Counted from the first letter of the stretch, positions 19,682 through 29,246 are shown. The stretch is 64,000 bases of DNA from Arthrobacter hankyongi (GCF_022012395.1 NZ_JAKLTQ010000005.1:1-64000), one strand, 5' to 3'. Translations and numbers: made by a program. The notes: a model not told the origin generated them from the letters alone.

Positions 19682-19710
19682 GTTACCGGTCCAGGGCCCG
19701 TCCCGGATGC
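19682..19710 (-). promoter_or_regulatory. candidate ECF-type promoter of the DUF4397-sortase-sigma operon
   Basis: On the minus strand GCATCC (19710-19705) and GGTAAC (19687-19682) are separated by 17 nt, about 50 bp before the DUF4397 start. The -35 resembles CCATCC, reported for SigK in M. tuberculosis, which also works with RskA. The -10 match is weak, so this is tentative. Confidence 0.25.
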
Positions 19711-19792
19711 AGCCGAGGCAAAGTTTTTCCGGGCATCGGCCGTGGGGTGCATGGAACTCCGTCCTCCGGTGGCGGGCGCTAAGCTGGGGCGC

Positions 19793-20575
19793 ATGGACTG
19801 GGACCCGCAGAAGTATGTGGAATTCTCCGACTACCGCAGTGTGCCGTTCTTCGACCTGACCAACCGGATCACCGGCCCGGAACCGCGCCTGGTGGTGGAC
19901 CTCGGCTGCGGCCCGGGCAACCTCACGGCGTCGCTGGCCCGCCGCTGGCCCGGCGCCCGCGTCATCGGGGTGGATTCCAATCCGGCGATGGTCGAGCGCG
20001 CACGCGAGGTCCAGGATGAGCCGAACCTGGAGTTCGCCGAGGGGGACATGGCTGGCTGGTCCCCGCCGGGGGAGCTGGGCGTACTGGTCTCCAACGCCGC
20101 TCTGCAGTGGGTACCGGGCCACTTGGATCTGATGCGCGGCTGGCTGAAGCAGCTTCAGCCCGGAGCATGGCTCGCCGTCCAGGTGCCGGACAACTTCGAG
20201 GCGCCGTCGCATGCGCTGATGCGCGCGCTCGCAGACTCCCCGCGCTGGTCCGGCCGGCTGGCCGGCGTGCTCCGTCACGATAACGCGGTCGGCTCCGTGC
20301 GGGACTACCTGCGGCTGCTGCTCGAAGGCGGCTGCGCGGCGGAAGCCTGGACCACCATTTACGAGCATGTGCTCGCCGGCCCGGACCCGGTGCTGGAATG
20401 GGTCCGCGGTGCCGGGCTCCGGCCGGTGCTGGCGGTACTGACGGATGAGGAGGCCCGGGAGTTCGAGGCGGACTACGCCCGAAGCCTGCGCGAGGCCTAC
20501 CCGGCCACCTCCTACGGCACGGTGTACTCCTTCCGGCGCATTTTCGCCGTCGGCCACAAACTGGGACCCGGATGA
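19793..20575 (+). CDS. tam: trans-aconitate 2-methyltransferase-like enzyme
   Basis: A 260-aa SAM-dependent methyltransferase with the Tam signature. The N-terminus is MDWDPQKYVEF, motif I is LVVDLGCGPGNLTASLA, and VIGVDSNPAMVERARE and VSNAALQWVPGH follow in order. Tam methylates trans-aconitate, a spontaneous isomer of the citric-acid-cycle intermediate that inhibits aconitase. Length and motif order agree with that family. The ATG at 19793 follows TAAGCT by 7 nt, so translation is probably leaderless; it is preferred over an upstream ATG at 19742 that has no conserved sequence after it. The stop overlaps the ATG of the PIG-L gene as ATGA. Confidence 0.85.
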   Translation: MDWDPQKYVEFSDYRSVPFFDLTNRITGPEPRLVVDLGCGPGNLTASLARRWPGARVIGVDSNPAMVERAREVQDEPNLEFAEGDMAGWSPPGELGVLVSNAALQWVPGHLDLMRGWLKQLQPGAWLAVQVPDNFEAPSHALMRALADSPRWSGRLAGVLRHDNAVGSVRDYLRLLLEGGCAAEAWTTIYEHVLAGPDPVLEWVRGAGLRPVLAVLTDEEAREFEADYARSLREAYPATSYGTVYSFRRIFAVGHKLGPG

Positions 20576-21285
20576 CCGGATTGGAACCAATGCCCGAAGA
20601 CTGGGACCGGGCACTGGTACTGATGGCGCACCCGGACGACCCCGAGTACGGGGCAGCCGCGGCGGTGGCCGAATGGACCTCCCGCGGCAAGCAGGTTAGC
20701 TATTTGCTGGCCACCCGGGGCGAGGCGGGCATTGCCGGACTGCCTCCGGCCGCAGCCGGGCCTGTACGGGAGGCCGAGCAGCGGGCAGCGTGTGCCGCCG
20801 TGGGCGTGGACACGCTGTCCTTCCTCGGTTACCCGGACGGCAGGCTGGAGGAAAGCCTGGCCTTGCGCCGCGATCTGGCCCGGGGAATCCGGCAGTACCG
20901 CCCGGATGGGATCATCACGCTCAACCACCGGGAGTCCTGGGGACCCGGCCGGTGGAATTCGCAGGACCATCAGGTGCTCGGCCGGGCGGTGCTGAACGCC
21001 GTCGCGGATGCTGCCAGCGAATGGATTTTTCCCGAGCTGGCCGATGACGGCTTGGCGCCGCACGCAGGAGTCCGCTGGGTAGCGGTGGTCTCCCCGCAAC
21101 CCACGCACAGCGTCCAGGTCGGCGCGGACAGTTGGCAGCGGGCCCTGGCTTCGCTGATGGCGCACGAACGCTACCTGCAGTCCCTCAGTGCGCGGCCGGT
21201 GCGGGACCAGGCGCTGGAGCAGCTGCGCCTGGTCACCGGCGGGGACGACGGCGGACGGGTCGCCTTCGAGCTGTTTCGGACGTGA
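20572..21285 (+). CDS. PIG-L (LmbE-like) family deacetylase
   Basis: A 237-aa zinc-dependent N-acetyl-sugar deacetylase-type protein. The metal motif AHPDD is at residues 19-23, with a second His in QDHQVLGRAVLNAV. LATRGEAGIAG and LGYPDGRL are further family motifs. Relatives include MshB (mycothiol synthesis) and Mca, but the short length and the neighbour do not let me assign a substrate. The ATG at 20572 lies inside the tam stop (ATGA), so both proteins should be made together. Confidence 0.82.
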   Translation: MTGLEPMPEDWDRALVLMAHPDDPEYGAAAAVAEWTSRGKQVSYLLATRGEAGIAGLPPAAAGPVREAEQRAACAAVGVDTLSFLGYPDGRLEESLALRRDLARGIRQYRPDGIITLNHRESWGPGRWNSQDHQVLGRAVLNAVADAASEWIFPELADDGLAPHAGVRWVAVVSPQPTHSVQVGADSWQRALASLMAHERYLQSLSARPVRDQALEQLRLVTGGDDGGRVAFELFRT

Positions 21286-21307
21286 GCCGGCTACCGGACT
21301 GCTTCCG

Positions 21308-21949
21308 CTACCAGCCGCGTTCCTGCCACTCCTGCAGGTGCGGCCGTTCGGCGCCCAGCGTGGTGGCTTTGCCATGCCCCGGGTGGACCACGGTGTCATC
21401 CGGCAGGTAGTCGAAGACCCGCTCCACCACGTCCCGGTACAGCGAGGCGAACCGGACCGGGTCCTTCTGCGTGTTGCCCACGCCGCCGGGGAAGAGCGAG
21501 TCCCCGGAGAACAGATGTGCCGGACCGTGCGGGTTCCGGTACAGCAGCGCCACACTGCCGGCGGTGTGGCCACGCAGCTTGATGGCCTCCAACTCGAAGC
21601 CGTCGAACCAGCGGATATCGCCGTGCTCCAAGGCGATCTCGGTCGGTACCTCGATCGCGTCCACATCCTCGATCCCGGCAGCGGTCGGTGCCCCGGTGGC
21701 TTCGACCGCCGCGGCGAGGGCGCGGACATGGTCCCAGTGGCTGTGCGTGGTCACGATGAGCTTTAGCTGGGCGTCTCCGCCCGGTGCGTCCGCCGCACCA
21801 TCGGCCAACAGTTTTTGGATTGCCGGAAAGTCGTCCGCCGCGTCGATCAGCACCTGCTCCCCGGACGACTTCGAGGTCAGCAGGTAGACGTTGTTGTCCA
21901 TCTCGCTGACGGACGCACTGCGGATGGTGATATCGGTGAGGTCGATCAT
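21308..21949 (-). CDS. MBL-fold metallo-hydrolase
   Basis: A 213-aa glyoxalase-II-like metallo-beta-lactamase-fold hydrolase. Metal ligands are His69, His71, Asp73 and His74 in TTHSHWDH. Further ligands lie in LRGHTAGSVALLY, FSGDSLFPGGVGN and VVHPGHGKATT. The substrate may be a thioester or a lactone and is not clear. The ATG at 21949 has no ribosome-binding site; TACACT lies 6 nt upstream on the same strand, which points to a leaderless mRNA. It converges with the PIG-L gene, leaving only 22 bp. Confidence 0.85.
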   Translation of the reverse strand: MIDLTDITIRSASVSEMDNNVYLLTSKSSGEQVLIDAADDFPAIQKLLADGAADAPGGDAQLKLIVTTHSHWDHVRALAAAVEATGAPTAAGIEDVDAIEVPTEIALEHGDIRWFDGFELEAIKLRGHTAGSVALLYRNPHGPAHLFSGDSLFPGGVGNTQKDPVRFASLYRDVVERVFDYLPDDTVVHPGHGKATTLGAERPHLQEWQERGW

Positions 21950-21955
21950 GCCGCC

Positions 21956-21961
21956 AGTGTA
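21956..21961 (-). promoter_or_regulatory. -10 element for leaderless MBL hydrolase mRNA
   Basis: TACACT on the minus strand is followed by 6 nt (GGCGGC) and ATG at 21949. Confidence 0.45.
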
Positions 21962-22067
21962 ACGGCCGCCGCCGGACCGCGATTCCGGTTTTCCCTTGCC
22001 TGTGCCTCTCCACAGGCGTAAGTTCGCTATGCCCGCGGCTTTGCCGGGGCAGAGTTGGGGAGGGACG

Positions 22068-23819
22068 TTGCTTGTCCGGCTGGTACTTCACGGCCTGGCG
22101 CCCTACCGGGCGCAGGTGGCCGCCGTCATCGTGCTGCAGTTCCTGCAGACTGCCGGCACCTTGTTCCTGCCCACGCTCAACGCCGCCATCATCGACCGCG
22201 GCGTGGTCCAAGGCGACACGGCCGTCATCGTCCAGCTGGGCGGCTGGATGCTCGCGGTCACGGCCGCCCAGGCGCTGTGCGCCCTCACCGCCGCCTACCT
22301 CAGCGCCCGCGTCGCCATGGGCGCCGGGCGCGACCTCCGGGACCGCCTGTTCGTGAAAATCCAGCAGCTCTCGGCCCTGGAAGCAGGCGGCTTCGGCATC
22401 CCCTCGCTGATCACCCGCACCACCAATGATGTGCAGCAGGTCCAGATGGTAGTGCTGATGGCCTTCACCATGATGGTCTCCGCCCCGATCATGGGCTTCG
22501 GCGCGGTCCTGCTGGCCCTGCGCCAGGACGTCCCGCTGTCCGGCCTGCTGCTGCTGGTGCTGCCGGTGCTGTTCGCCGTGATCGGCCTGCTCGTGCGCCG
22601 GCTGGTGCCGCTGTTCCGTATGGCCCAGGCCCAGCTGGACCGGGTCAACGGCGTGCTGCGCGAACAGATCATGGGCATCAGTGTGGTGCGGGCCTTCGCC
22701 CGCGAGGAGCACGAGGCCGGCCGCTTCCGGGTGGCCAATGCCGACCTGACCGCAACCCAGCTGCGCGTGGGCCAACTGGTTGCGCTCATGTTCCCCGCCG
22801 TGATGCTGGTGGTCAACCTTGCTTCGGCCGGCGTGATCTGGTTCGGCGGCCTGCGCATCGACGCCGGGCAGATGCAGATCGGCGGCCTGACCGCTTTCAT
22901 CGCGTACATCATGCAGATCCTGATGGCCGTGATGATCTCGATGTTCATGGTCATGATGGTGCCCCGCGCAGCCGTCTGCGCCGAGCGCATCGGACAAGTG
23001 CTCCAGTCCCGGACCAGCGTGGCGCAGCGGCCCGGCGCGCCGGCGCTGGCGTACGACGGCGGGCGGCTGGCGTTCGAGGACGTCGCTTTCTGCTACCCCG
23101 GCGCCGAGACGCCGGTGCTCTCCGGCATCAGCTTCACGGCCGAACCGGGACAGACGACGGCGGTCATCGGGCCCACCGGCAGCGGCAAGACAACCCTGCT
23201 CTCCATGGTGCCCCGGCTGCTGGACCCTTCCGCCGGCCGGATCACGGTGGACGGGCAGGCCACGGTGGAGGTGGACCTGGATTCGCTGCGCGCAGGGATC
23301 GGGCTGGTGCCCCAGCGGGCCACGCTCTTCGCGGGGACCATCGCCTCCAACCTGCGCTTCGGCAAATCCGGTGCCAGCGATGCCGAGCTCTGGTCGGCCC
23401 TGGAGACGGCGCAGGCGGCGGACTTCGTCCGCGCCCGGGACGGGGGACTGGACCACCCGGTGGAACAGGGCGGCGGAAACTTCTCCGGCGGCCAGCGGCA
23501 GCGCCTGGCCATCGCCCGCGCACTGGTGGCCAGACCGGCCATCTATCTCTTCGACGACAGCTTCTCCGCCTTGGATTTTGCCACCGACGCCCGGCTGCGG
23601 GCCGCCCTGAAGGCCCCAGGCTCACCCACCGGCGGTGCCACAGTGCTCATCGTCGCCCAGCGGGTGGGCACCATCCTGGACGCGGACCGGATCGTGGTCC
23701 TGGACCAGGGCAGGATCGCCGGACAGGGAAACCACGGGCAACTGCTGGCCGATTGCCCCACCTACTGCGAAATCGTCGACTCCCAGCTGCCCGCGGACGA
23801 ACGGGAGGTCCGGACATGA
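22068..23819 (+). CDS. heterodimeric ABC exporter subunit with degenerate ATP site
   Basis: A 583-aa half-transporter: an N-terminal six-helix type 1 exporter domain (about 1-310) followed by an ATPase domain. Walker A is GPTGSGKTT and the signature is NFSGGQRQR. Walker B reads IYLFDDSFSALD, with Asp where the catalytic Glu should be. That defect is characteristic of one partner in asymmetric exporters such as TM287/288. TTG at 22068 is the preferred start because GGGAGG lies 4 nt upstream and the predicted first helix follows; ATG 22029 is an alternative without a ribosome-binding site. It overlaps the second subunit by 4 nt. Drugs, lipids or peptides are possible cargo. Confidence 0.9.
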   Translation: MLVRLVLHGLAPYRAQVAAVIVLQFLQTAGTLFLPTLNAAIIDRGVVQGDTAVIVQLGGWMLAVTAAQALCALTAAYLSARVAMGAGRDLRDRLFVKIQQLSALEAGGFGIPSLITRTTNDVQQVQMVVLMAFTMMVSAPIMGFGAVLLALRQDVPLSGLLLLVLPVLFAVIGLLVRRLVPLFRMAQAQLDRVNGVLREQIMGISVVRAFAREEHEAGRFRVANADLTATQLRVGQLVALMFPAVMLVVNLASAGVIWFGGLRIDAGQMQIGGLTAFIAYIMQILMAVMISMFMVMMVPRAAVCAERIGQVLQSRTSVAQRPGAPALAYDGGRLAFEDVAFCYPGAETPVLSGISFTAEPGQTTAVIGPTGSGKTTLLSMVPRLLDPSAGRITVDGQATVEVDLDSLRAGIGLVPQRATLFAGTIASNLRFGKSGASDAELWSALETAQAADFVRARDGGLDHPVEQGGGNFSGGQRQRLAIARALVARPAIYLFDDSFSALDFATDARLRAALKAPGSPTGGATVLIVAQRVGTILDADRIVVLDQGRIAGQGNHGQLLADCPTYCEIVDSQLPADEREVRT

Positions 23820-25822
23820 GCATGATGCGCGGCGGCTTCCGCGGGATGCAGGCCGGACAACAGACCGCCCGGCCGCTGAACTTCCTGCCCAGCCTGCGCC
23901 GCATCCTGGCCCTGATGCGCCCGGACCTGCCGGCCGCCGCCGCCATGGCCGGCGCGGCCGCGCTCGCCGTCGCCCTGTCGGTGGCAGCCCCGCGCATCCT
24001 CGGGGCCGCCACCGACATCATCTTTGCCGGCCTCGCCGGCCGCGCCATCCCCGCCGGAGTCAGCCAGGCCGAGTATGTGCAGCGGCTGCGCAGCGAAGGC
24101 AAGGAGCAGCTGGCGGACATGCTCCAGGGCATGCATCTGGTTCCCGGCCAAGGCATCGACTTCGACCAGCTGCGGATGGTGCTGCTGACCGTGATCTGCC
24201 TGTACCTCGCGGCCTTCGTCTTCGGCTGGCTGCAGGGCAGGCTCAGCGCCGTCGTCGTCCAGCACGCCATGTTCCGGCTCCGGGCGGCCATCGAGGACAA
24301 GCTCGCCCGCCTGCCCATGGCCCACTTCCAGCGCGAATCCCGCGGCGACGTGCTCAGCCGTGCCACCAACGACATCGACAACCTCGCCCAGACTTTGAAC
24401 CAGACGCTGACCCAGATCATGGTGTCGGTGCTGACCATCCTTGGCGTGCTGGCCATGATGGTCTCCATCTCGCCGCTGCTGGCCCTCATCGCCGTCGCCA
24501 CGGTGCCGGTCTCCGCCATCGTCACGGTGCTGATCGCGCGGCGCTCGCAGGCTTTGTTCGCCACCCAGTGGCGCACTACCGGCCGGCTGAACGGGCACGT
24601 GGAGGAGATGATCACCGGACACGACGTGGTCAAGGCCTTCGGACAGCAGCCGCAGGCCATTGCCGAGTTCCGCAGCGCCAACGAGCAGCTGTACGCGGCG
24701 GCCTACCGGGCACAGTTCGTCTCCGGGATGGTCATGCCCGCGATGATGCTGGTCTCGAACCTCAACTATGTGGCCGTCGCCGTCACCGGCGGGCTGCAGG
24801 TAGCCTTCGGATTGTTGTCCATCGGCAGTGTGCAGGCCTTCATCCAGTACAGCCGGCAATTCAGCCAGCCGCTGGGGCAGCTGGGCGGGCTGGTCGGCAT
24901 GCTCCAATCCGGCGTCGCTTCGGCGGAACGGGTCTTCGCCCTGCTTGACAGCGCCGAGGAGGCTCCGGACGCGGCACCGGCAGCCACAGGCCCGGCCACG
25001 GCGCCGGCCGCGGACGGGACCGGGACACACACCCGGGGCCAGGGCCGGGTGGCCTTCGAAGACGTCAGCTTCGGCTACGGCCCGGATGCCGAGGTGATCC
25101 ACCGCTTGTCCTTCACCGCCGAATCCGGCCAGACCGTGGCGATCGTCGGTCCGACGGGGGCGGGCAAGACCACGCTGGTGAACCTGCTGCTGCGCTTCTA
25201 CGACGTCGACGCCGGCCGGATCACGCTGGACGGCGCGGACATCACCACGCTGCCGCGGCGGCAGCTGCGGCGCAACTTCGGCATGGTCCTGCAGGACGCG
25301 TGGCTCTTCGGCGGCACCATCCGGGAGAATCTCGCCTACGGTGCGCCGGAAGCCACGGACGAGCAGATCATGGCGGCAGCCCGGGCGACCCAGGTGGACC
25401 ACTTCGTCCGGGCCCTGCCCGAGGGCTACGACACCGTCCTGGAGGACGGCGGCAGCCGGCTGAGCCAGGGCCAGCGGCAGCTCATGACGATCGCACGAGC
25501 CTGGCTGGCGGACCCGGCGGTCCTGGTCCTGGACGAGGCCACCAGTTCGGTCGACACGCGCACCGAGGCACAGATCCGGCAGGCCCTGGCCAGCCTGCGC
25601 CGCGACCGGACCAGTTTCGTCATTGCGCACCGGTTATCGACGATCCGCGATGCGGATGTCATCCTAGTGATGCGGGACGGACGGATCGTCGAGCAGGGCC
25701 GGCACCAAGGGCTGCTGGCCGCGGGCGGTTTCTATGCCGACCTGTACCGGTCGCAGTTCGCCGGTCCGCTTTCGGTTCAGGCAACGGCGGAAAGGGAACA
25801 GGCGGCAGGGCATGGAAGCTGA
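23816..25822 (+). CDS. heterodimeric ABC exporter subunit with competent ATP site
   Basis: A 668-aa half-transporter that pairs with the preceding gene. It has six predicted membrane helices and an ATPase domain with Walker A GPTGAGKTT, a complete Walker B (VLVLDEATSSVD) and the variant signature RLSQGQRQL. An insert between the first two helices (about residues 70-120) is larger than in the partner. The N-terminal 30 residues are Gly/Met-rich (MSMMRGGFRGM). A Pro/Ala/Thr-rich linker joins the two domains. ATG 23816 overlaps the previous stop as ATGA and follows GGGAGG, so equal synthesis is expected. Its last 11 nt overlap the GntR-family regulator gene. Confidence 0.92.
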   Translation: MSMMRGGFRGMQAGQQTARPLNFLPSLRRILALMRPDLPAAAAMAGAAALAVALSVAAPRILGAATDIIFAGLAGRAIPAGVSQAEYVQRLRSEGKEQLADMLQGMHLVPGQGIDFDQLRMVLLTVICLYLAAFVFGWLQGRLSAVVVQHAMFRLRAAIEDKLARLPMAHFQRESRGDVLSRATNDIDNLAQTLNQTLTQIMVSVLTILGVLAMMVSISPLLALIAVATVPVSAIVTVLIARRSQALFATQWRTTGRLNGHVEEMITGHDVVKAFGQQPQAIAEFRSANEQLYAAAYRAQFVSGMVMPAMMLVSNLNYVAVAVTGGLQVAFGLLSIGSVQAFIQYSRQFSQPLGQLGGLVGMLQSGVASAERVFALLDSAEEAPDAAPAATGPATAPAADGTGTHTRGQGRVAFEDVSFGYGPDAEVIHRLSFTAESGQTVAIVGPTGAGKTTLVNLLLRFYDVDAGRITLDGADITTLPRRQLRRNFGMVLQDAWLFGGTIRENLAYGAPEATDEQIMAAARATQVDHFVRALPEGYDTVLEDGGSRLSQGQRQLMTIARAWLADPAVLVLDEATSSVDTRTEAQIRQALASLRRDRTSFVIAHRLSTIRDADVILVMRDGRIVEQGRHQGLLAAGGFYADLYRSQFAGPLSVQATAEREQAAGHGS

Positions 25823-26195
25823 TCAATTCGACTGGCGGCTGAACCGGGACAGCGCCGTACCGCTGTTCGAGCAACTGCGGCTGCGGATTATCGAGGCCGC
25901 GGACAGCGGGGAACTGCCGGTGGGCACCAAGCTGCCGCCGGTGCGCAAGCTGGCCGAACACCTCGGGGTGGTGCCCAATACCGTGGCCCGCGCCTACCGC
26001 GAGCTGGAAACCGCCGGACGGGTGGATACCCAGGGCCGCGCAGGAACCGTCATCAGCGCGGGAGCGGCTCGTTCCGAGCAGGTGCTGGCCGCGGCCGCTG
26101 ACGACTTCGCCCGCATCGTACATGCCCAAGGCATCGGTACCACTTCCGCGCTCGCAGCCGTCAAGGCGGCGGTGGAGCGGCTGGCGGCGCAATAG
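25812..26195 (+). CDS. GntR family regulator, YtrA subfamily
   Basis: A 127-aa transcription factor with an N-terminal winged helix-turn-helix: [20 protein letters not shown], then [20 protein letters not shown] and AYRELETAG. The short C-terminal tail lacks a FadR, HutC or MocR ligand domain, which is the YtrA pattern. YtrA-type regulators usually repress the ABC transporter operon they sit in, so this one likely controls the two exporter genes in response to a toxic compound or envelope stress. The ATG at 25812 lies inside the end of the second exporter gene and follows GGCAGGG. Confidence 0.9.
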   Translation: MEADQFDWRLNRDSAVPLFEQLRLRIIEAADSGELPVGTKLPPVRKLAEHLGVVPNTVARAYRELETAGRVDTQGRAGTVISAGAARSEQVLAAAADDFARIVHAQGIGTTSALAAVKAAVERLAAQ

Positions 26196-26265
26196 CCGGT
26201 GGCTGCAGCCACGGAGGCCGGACACCGCCGTCGTCCGCTGCGCCTGCCACCACCTGAGACTAAAT

Positions 26266-26281
26266 TCGAAGGAACCTTCGA
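26266..26281. promoter_or_regulatory. LexA-box-like palindrome at the uvrA promoter
   Basis: TCGAAGGAACCTTCGA has 7-bp arms (TCGAAGG/CCTTCGA) around AA. It differs from the actinobacterial SOS box TCGAAC-N4-GTTCGA by one base in each half. It ends one base before the -10 TAGACT (26283-26288), so a bound repressor would block polymerase. Confidence 0.6.
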
Positions 26282-26282
26282 T

Positions 26283-26288
26283 TAGACT
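26283..26288 (+). promoter_or_regulatory. -10 element for leaderless uvrA
   Basis: TAGACT is followed by 7 nt (GGATAGC) and the GTG start of uvrA at 26296. Confidence 0.5.
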
Positions 26289-26295
26289 GGATAGC

Positions 26296-29193
26296 GTGCT
26301 TAAAGCGAGTGAATCATCCAGTTCCGTACTAAGCCAGGCCGCCAAGCCCGATCTTTCGCGCCTCGTCGTCAAGGGCGCCCGCGAACATAACCTGCGCAAT
26401 GTTGACGTCGACCTGCCCCGCGATTCCATGATTGTCTTCACCGGCCTGTCCGGTTCGGGCAAGTCCTCCCTGGCCTTTGACACCATCTTCGCCGAGGGAC
26501 AGCGCCGGTACGTCGAATCGCTCTCCTCCTATGCCCGCATGTTCCTGGGCCAGGTGGACAAGCCGGACGTGGACTTCATCGAAGGGCTCTCGCCCGCCGT
26601 GTCCATCGACCAGAAGTCCACCAGCAAGAATCCGCGCTCGACGGTGGGCACCATCACCGAGATCTATGACTACATGCGCCTGCTCTGGGCCCGTGTCGGC
26701 CGCCCGCACTGCCCGGTCTGCGGCGAGCCGGTGGCCAGGCAGACTCCGCAGCAGATTGTGGACCAGCTGCTTGAGCTCGAGCCGGGGACCCGGTTCCAGA
26801 TCCTCGCGCCGGTGGTACGCGGACGCAAGGGCGAATTCGTGGACTTGTTCCGCGAGCTCTCCTCGAAGGGCTACTCCCGCGCCAAGGTGGACGGCAAGCT
26901 GGTCCAGCTCTCGGACCCGCCCAAGCTCGGCAAGCAGTACAAGCACACCATCGAGGTGGTGGTGGACCGGCTGGTGGCCAAGGACGGCATCCGGCAGCGC
27001 CTGACGGACTCGGTGGAGACCGCGCTGGGGCTGGCCGACGGCCGCGTGCTGGCGGATTTCGTGGACCTGGACGAGGCAGAGCCGGGCCGTACCAAGGCCT
27101 TCTCCGAGAACCTCGCCTGCCCCAATGAGCACCCGCTGGCCATCGATGAGATCGAGCCGCGGTCCTTCTCCTTCAACAATCCCTTCGGCGCGTGCCCGGC
27201 CTGTACCGGCATCGGTTCCAAGCTTGAGGTGGACGAGGAACTGGTCATCCCCGACCCGTCGCTCAGCCTGGCCGAAGGGGCTATCGCGCCGTGGGCCCTG
27301 GGCAAGGCCACGCTCGAGTACTGGACCCGGTTGCTCGAAGGACTCGCCCACGAACTGGGCTTCGCCATGGACACCCCGTTCGCCGAGCTGCCGGCCGCGG
27401 TCCGCAAGGCTGTGCTCTACGGCAAGGACCACAAGGTCGTCGTGCAGTACCGCAACCGCTTCGGACGCGAGCGCAAGTACAGCACCGGCTTCGAGGGTGC
27501 CGTGCAGTACATCCACCGGAAGCATTTGGAAACCGAGTCGGACAACGCCCGGGACCGCTACGAAGAGTACATGCGCGAGGTTCCTTGCCCGGAGTGCCAG
27601 GGCGCACGCCTGAATCCGGCGTCGTTGTCCGTCCTGATCAACGGCAAGTCGATCGCGGAAGTCTCTGCCCTGCCGCTGCGCGAGTGCACCGCTTTCCTCG
27701 GGGGGCTGACCCTGACCGGGCGCGAAGCGCAGATTGCCCAGCAGGTGCTGATTGAGATCCAGGCCCGGCTGAAGTTCCTGCTCGACGTCGGCCTCGAGTA
27801 CCTGAACCTCGAGCGCGCCGCCGCCACACTGTCCGGCGGCGAGGCCCAGCGCATCCGCCTGGCCACGCAGATCGGCTCCGGCCTGGTAGGCGTGCTGTAC
27901 GTGCTGGATGAGCCGTCCATCGGCCTGCACCAGCGGGACAACCGCCGGCTGATCGAGACGCTGACCCGCCTGCGGGACCTGGGCAATACCCTGATCGTGG
28001 TCGAGCACGATGAGGACACCATCCATGAGGCGGACTGGATCGTGGATATCGGTCCGGGGGCCGGGGAGCACGGCGGCCAGGTGGTGCATTCCGGCTCGCT
28101 CAAGGAGCTGCTGGACAACGAGGATTCGCTGACCGGTGACTATCTGGCCGGGCGGCGGAAGATCGAGGTGCCGGCGCAACGCCGCAAGGTGGACAAGAAG
28201 CGCCAGCTCAAGGTGGTCGGGGCGCGGGAGAACAACCTGCGCGGTATCGACGCGAGCTTCCCGCTGGGCGTGTTCACCGCCGTCACGGGCGTGAGCGGTT
28301 CGGGCAAATCCACGCTGGTCAACGACATCCTCTACAAGGTGCTGGCGAACAAGCTCAACGGCGCCAAGCACGTGGCCGGCCGGCACACCCGGGTGGAGGG
28401 CCTGGAGCAGCTGGACAAGGTCATCCACGTGGACCAGAGTCCGATCGGCCGGACGCCCCGGTCCAATCCGGCCACCTACACCGGGGTCTTCGACAACATC
28501 CGCAAGCTCTTCGCCGAAACCAATGAGGCCAAGGTCCGCGGCTACCTGCCGGGGCGCTTTTCCTTCAACGTCAAGGGCGGACGCTGCGAGGCCTGCTCCG
28601 GCGACGGCACGTTGAAGATCGAAATGAACTTCCTGCCGGACGTCTACGTTCCCTGCGAGGTGTGCCACGGGGCGCGCTACAACCGGGAGACCCTCGAGGT
28701 CCACTACAAGGGCAAGACGATTGCCGACGTCCTGGACATGCCGATCGAGGAGGCGGCGGAATTCTTCGCTGCGTTTACTCCCATTGCCCGGCATCTGAAC
28801 ACCCTGGTCGACGTCGGCCTGGGCTACGTGCGCCTGGGCCAGCCCGCCACCACCCTCTCGGGTGGCGAAGCGCAGCGGGTGAAGCTTGCCAGCGAATTGC
28901 AGAAGCGCTCCAACGGACGCAGCATCTACGTACTGGACGAGCCCACCACGGGCCTGCACTTCGAGGACATCCGCAAGCTGCTGCTGGTACTGCAGTCCCT
29001 GGTGGACAAGGGAAACACGGTCATCACCATCGAGCACAACCTCGACGTGATCAAGAGTGTTGACTGGGTTGTCGACCTGGGGCCCGACGGCGGTTCCGGG
29101 GGCGGCGAGATCATCGCGACGGGCACGCCGGAGCAGGTGGCCAAGGCGGAGGTCAGCCACACCGGACGTTTCCTGGCGGAGATCTTCGGCTAG
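26296..29193 (+). CDS. uvrA: excinuclease ABC subunit UvrA
   Basis: UvrA is the ATPase that finds bulky DNA lesions and loads UvrB. At 965 aa it fits the family (E. coli 940, Micrococcus luteus about 990). Two ABC modules are present, with Walker [13 protein letters not shown] and [11 protein letters not shown] and signatures [12 protein letters not shown] and [12 protein letters not shown]. Zinc-binding cysteines appear in CPVCGEP/CPACTG and [19 protein letters not shown] chose GTG at 26296 because the conserved region ([13 protein letters not shown]) begins about 20 residues later and because a -10 lies just 7 nt before it. Upstream, a LexA-box-like palindrome suggests SOS control. uvrB and uvrC are also in this window but in separate operons. 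Confidence 0.96.
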   Translation: MLKASESSSSVLSQAAKPDLSRLVVKGAREHNLRNVDVDLPRDSMIVFTGLSGSGKSSLAFDTIFAEGQRRYVESLSSYARMFLGQVDKPDVDFIEGLSPAVSIDQKSTSKNPRSTVGTITEIYDYMRLLWARVGRPHCPVCGEPVARQTPQQIVDQLLELEPGTRFQILAPVVRGRKGEFVDLFRELSSKGYSRAKVDGKLVQLSDPPKLGKQYKHTIEVVVDRLVAKDGIRQRLTDSVETALGLADGRVLADFVDLDEAEPGRTKAFSENLACPNEHPLAIDEIEPRSFSFNNPFGACPACTGIGSKLEVDEELVIPDPSLSLAEGAIAPWALGKATLEYWTRLLEGLAHELGFAMDTPFAELPAAVRKAVLYGKDHKVVVQYRNRFGRERKYSTGFEGAVQYIHRKHLETESDNARDRYEEYMREVPCPECQGARLNPASLSVLINGKSIAEVSALPLRECTAFLGGLTLTGREAQIAQQVLIEIQARLKFLLDVGLEYLNLERAAATLSGGEAQRIRLATQIGSGLVGVLYVLDEPSIGLHQRDNRRLIETLTRLRDLGNTLIVVEHDEDTIHEADWIVDIGPGAGEHGGQVVHSGSLKELLDNEDSLTGDYLAGRRKIEVPAQRRKVDKKRQLKVVGARENNLRGIDASFPLGVFTAVTGVSGSGKSTLVNDILYKVLANKLNGAKHVAGRHTRVEGLEQLDKVIHVDQSPIGRTPRSNPATYTGVFDNIRKLFAETNEAKVRGYLPGRFSFNVKGGRCEACSGDGTLKIEMNFLPDVYVPCEVCHGARYNRETLEVHYKGKTIADVLDMPIEEAAEFFAAFTPIARHLNTLVDVGLGYVRLGQPATTLSGGEAQRVKLASELQKRSNGRSIYVLDEPTTGLHFEDIRKLLLVLQSLVDKGNTVITIEHNLDVIKSVDWVVDLGPDGGSGGGEIIATGTPEQVAKAEVSHTGRFLAEIFG

Positions 29194-29229
29194 TCCTCGG
29201 CCAAAACTTCCGAGGCCAGACTCTGGCAT

Positions 29230-29245
29230 TCGAACATATATTCGA
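29230..29245. promoter_or_regulatory. LexA box at the 13E12-type HNH gene
   Basis: TCGAACATATATTCGA differs from TCGAAC-N4-GTTCGA by a single base (A for G at the first position of the right half). It ends one base before the -10 TATGAT (29247-29252), the same geometry as at uvrA. Confidence 0.7.
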
Positions 29246-29246
29246 A

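Noticed and set aside
18806-20614. A 602-codon version of the DUF4397 gene
   Set aside because: The part upstream of 19630 is antisense to the tam gene. The ATG at 19630 has a GAAGGAG ribosome-binding site and a perfect signal peptide follows it.
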